Positions 62,535 through 64,000 of a stretch of DNA of 64,000 nt are shown piece after piece (within the stretch, counting starts at the first letter, position 1; each line of letters starts with the position of its first letter). The notes beneath the pieces were generated by a model. It was not told the DNA's origin and searched no databases. It worked only from the letters and a program-made list of their open reading frames with translations. The position numbers and the translations under genes were made by a program. The DNA is from Nitzschia sp. DOCU1 (Eukaryota > Bacillariophyta > Bacillariophyceae > Bacillariales > Bacillariaceae): the NCBI GenBank assembly GCA_951394045.1, contig OX595993.1, positions 2,480,001-2,544,000 on the forward strand, read 5' to 3'.

Positions 62535-62832
62535 TCACCAACAGGGGAGGCAAACGTCTTCGGAAAACAACTTTTGGCTGGCAACTCAAGGTGCGATGGA
62601 CCAATGGCCTTGAAGATTGGGTTTCTTAGGCTGACATGAAAGAAAGTCACCCAGTTGAAACAGCCGAGTATGCTACAGCTCGTAACATTGCTAAGGAACC
62701 TGCATTTCGTTGGTGGGTTCCTCATATGTTGCGAAAACAGGATGTCATTGTGAGCGCTGTCAAGGCTCGCACACGTTCGACACAATTCAAATACGGTTAC
62801 AAGATTCCCACGAGTGTAGCCCAAGCCAATAA
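62535..62832 (+). pseudogene. Copia post-integrase block, misplaced inside integrase
   Basis: NRGGKRLRKTTFGWQLKVRW, then ADMKESHPVETAEYATARNI, AKEPAFRWWVPHMLRK and KYGYKIPTSVAQANKYD: sequence that normally lies just before the reverse transcriptase. An in-frame TAG (62627-62629) stands where the family has Leu (VSL-ADMKE). It is followed by a frame change into the integrase C-half at about 62833. Confidence 0.6.
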
Positions 62833-63490
62833 ATATGACCTTGAAAATTCGCCAGGACATGAAGGAAGCTCAGACACCATTGCCGTTTTGGGATTACTGC
62901 GCGGAACTACGCGTTCGCATTAATAATCTCACTGCGAAGGATATGTTGCAGCTCGAGGGACGCAATGCCAATTGGCACACAATGCGAGATGGTGGTGACA
63001 TCTCAAACCTGTGTCAATTCGGCTGGTACGAATTTGTGTACTATCTTGATTCCTCTGGTTTTCCCTGTCCGAAGGAATTATTGGGCCGATGCCTAGGCCC
63101 CGCCACCGGTGCAGGGAACGACATGTGCCAGTGGATACTATCTCATACCGGGGAGGTCTTTCCTCGCCGCACAGTACGCCCACTGAATAAAATTGAGCGG
63201 GACTCTCCGGCCGAACTAGAGAAGCAAAAGAAATTTGATGATGCAATTGAGGCTCGCTTTGGTACAGCGGCCATACCACTCCCAAAACCAAAAGTGGAGG
63301 ACTCAGCAGACGATGACGCTAACCTGAGTGATGAGCCCTTTGGGGATACTGCGGACCATGCCCACACGTTCTTTGGAAATTCTTCTATACCGGCAGTGGA
63401 TGACCCTGTTGATGCCCGCGGCCACGCCATTGGTCAGCAACCACTCTACGACACACTCATTAATTTGGAAGTTCTCCTCCCACATGACGA
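62833..63490 (+). pseudogene. Copia integrase C-terminal half and linker
   Basis: TMKEAQTPLPFWDYCAELRV, RINNLTAKDMLQLEG and GDISNLCQFGWYEFVYYL are the region following the third catalytic residue. An acidic linker (VEDSADDDANLSDEPFGD) leads to YDTLINLEVLLPHDDQLQL, where the sequence jumps to gag at about 63490-63510. Confidence 0.6.
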
Positions 63491-64000
63491 CCAGCTACAA
63501 CTGACCGTGGAGAACATGAGGTGGGACCCTGTGGGCAAGGCGTTCAACGATCACTGGAAGATCTTGCTGGAAAGAAAGAAGGGAGAGGAACCGGAAATGC
63601 CAAAAATTACAAAATCCAACCCCATTATCCGTTGGGTAGAATCGTTTGACGACTACCTCTCGCGAATTGTTGGTGCTCGCAACATTCCTCTCTCCTACGT
63701 GATTCGCCCTGAGTCTGCCCGTGCAACGCTTACCAACATGGTTGAGATTGGTTGAGAGCTTCAACCCTATGGTGACGGCTATGACAGCATTGAGGACGAA
63801 CTGATTAGCCGTGCGTCGCACACTCATGCACTATACAAGGACGACAATACGTTAGTATACCACAAGCTTGAGGAGACCCTACGTGGAACCTCTTACTACG
63901 CCTCGTTAAAACCCTTCCAACGCAAGAAGGATGGTCGTGGTGCCTATTTGGCCCTCCTTGCACAACATTGTGGCCGTGACAAATGGGACGCTCTAATCAA
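63491..64000 (+). pseudogene. Copia gag, N-terminal part, runs off the window
   Basis: MRWDPVGKAFNDHWKILLER, KITKSNPIIRWVESFDDYLS and NIPLSYVIRPE, then after an in-frame TGA (63753-63755) ELQPYGDGYDSIEDELISRA, HALYKDDNTLVYHKLEETLR and KPFQRKKDGRGAYLALLAQH. This is the part missing at 60310. It either begins a second element or is the displaced 5' part of the same one. Confidence 0.65.

Larger units (their letters stand above)
60310..64000 (+). mobile_element. Scrambled Ty1/copia element of the diatom CoDi type
   Basis: Modules in window order: gag C-terminal half, protease, integrase N-terminal half, the post-integrase block, integrase C-terminal half with linker, gag N-terminal half. The usual order is gag-protease-integrase-post-integrase block-reverse transcriptase-RNase H. 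No LTR, reverse transcriptase or RNase H lies in the window; the element continues past 64000. Confidence 0.75.

Noticed and set aside
60310..64000. Copia reverse transcriptase or LTRs
   Set aside because: No RT catalytic motif and no long terminal direct repeat lie in the window; only the block that normally precedes RT is present.

Overview
Eukaryotic nuclear DNA, most likely from a raphid pennate diatom. The pointers are: short GT-AG introns of about 70-105 bp; a Copia pol of the diatom CoDi type; hybrid histidine kinase receivers next to eukaryotic kinase pieces; a signal + transit + twin-Arg presequence of the kind used for secondary plastids; and TTAGGG-type telomere repeats. The organism call is inference. 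No rRNA, tRNA, operon or CRISPR was seen.

Layout. (1) 1-14066 and 23425-35090 are two direct copies of one segment with only scattered base differences, so the ~9.4 kb between them (14067-23424) probably belongs to one long tandem unit. On the minus strand the segment holds a mosaic of gene pieces: a protein kinase, a hybrid histidine kinase C-terminal module (tandemly doubled in copy I), a multi-pass TspO-like membrane protein, a Tudor/AT-hook fragment, a VPS50/syndetin fragment and a PHD-like acidic protein. On the plus strand it holds a very large Cys-rich repeat protein. Several pieces carry one-base frameshifts common to both copies. Copy II ends inside the Cys-rich gene exactly at a GTTAGGGTTAGGGTAA tract. 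(2) 14067-23424: the rest of the Cys-rich gene, a broken ArsS-type radical SAM tail, one hypothetical ORF, quiet DNA, and a decayed minus-strand PHD/Tudor/AT-hook chromatin gene.

(3) 35091-36450: degenerate telomere-like and simple-repeat DNA. (4) About 36.45-45.69 kb: a large two-gene element. Gene A is a spliced, intact Ulp1/SENP-like Cys protease of 1392 aa. Gene B is an 1131-aa protein I cannot assign. Inverted arrays of a shared motif flank them (three copies on each side), and I see no transposase. A 100-bp palindrome sits just upstream of gene B. This is my best candidate for an undescribed system. (5) 46.2-52.4 kb: an apparently intact non-LTR retrotransposon whose two ORFs overlap at TAATG. 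(6) 52,992-60,309: the start of a plastid-lumen protein gene that runs straight into a 182/172-bp satellite array of 38 full monomers. (7) 60,310-64,000: a scrambled CoDi-type Copia element with module order gag-C, protease, integrase-N, post-integrase block, integrase-C, gag-N.

Overall this looks like a repeat-rich, possibly subtelomeric region where gene fragments, segmental duplication and transposons accumulate. The intact coding units are gene A, gene B, the two retrotransposon ORFs, and perhaps the Cys-rich ORF.
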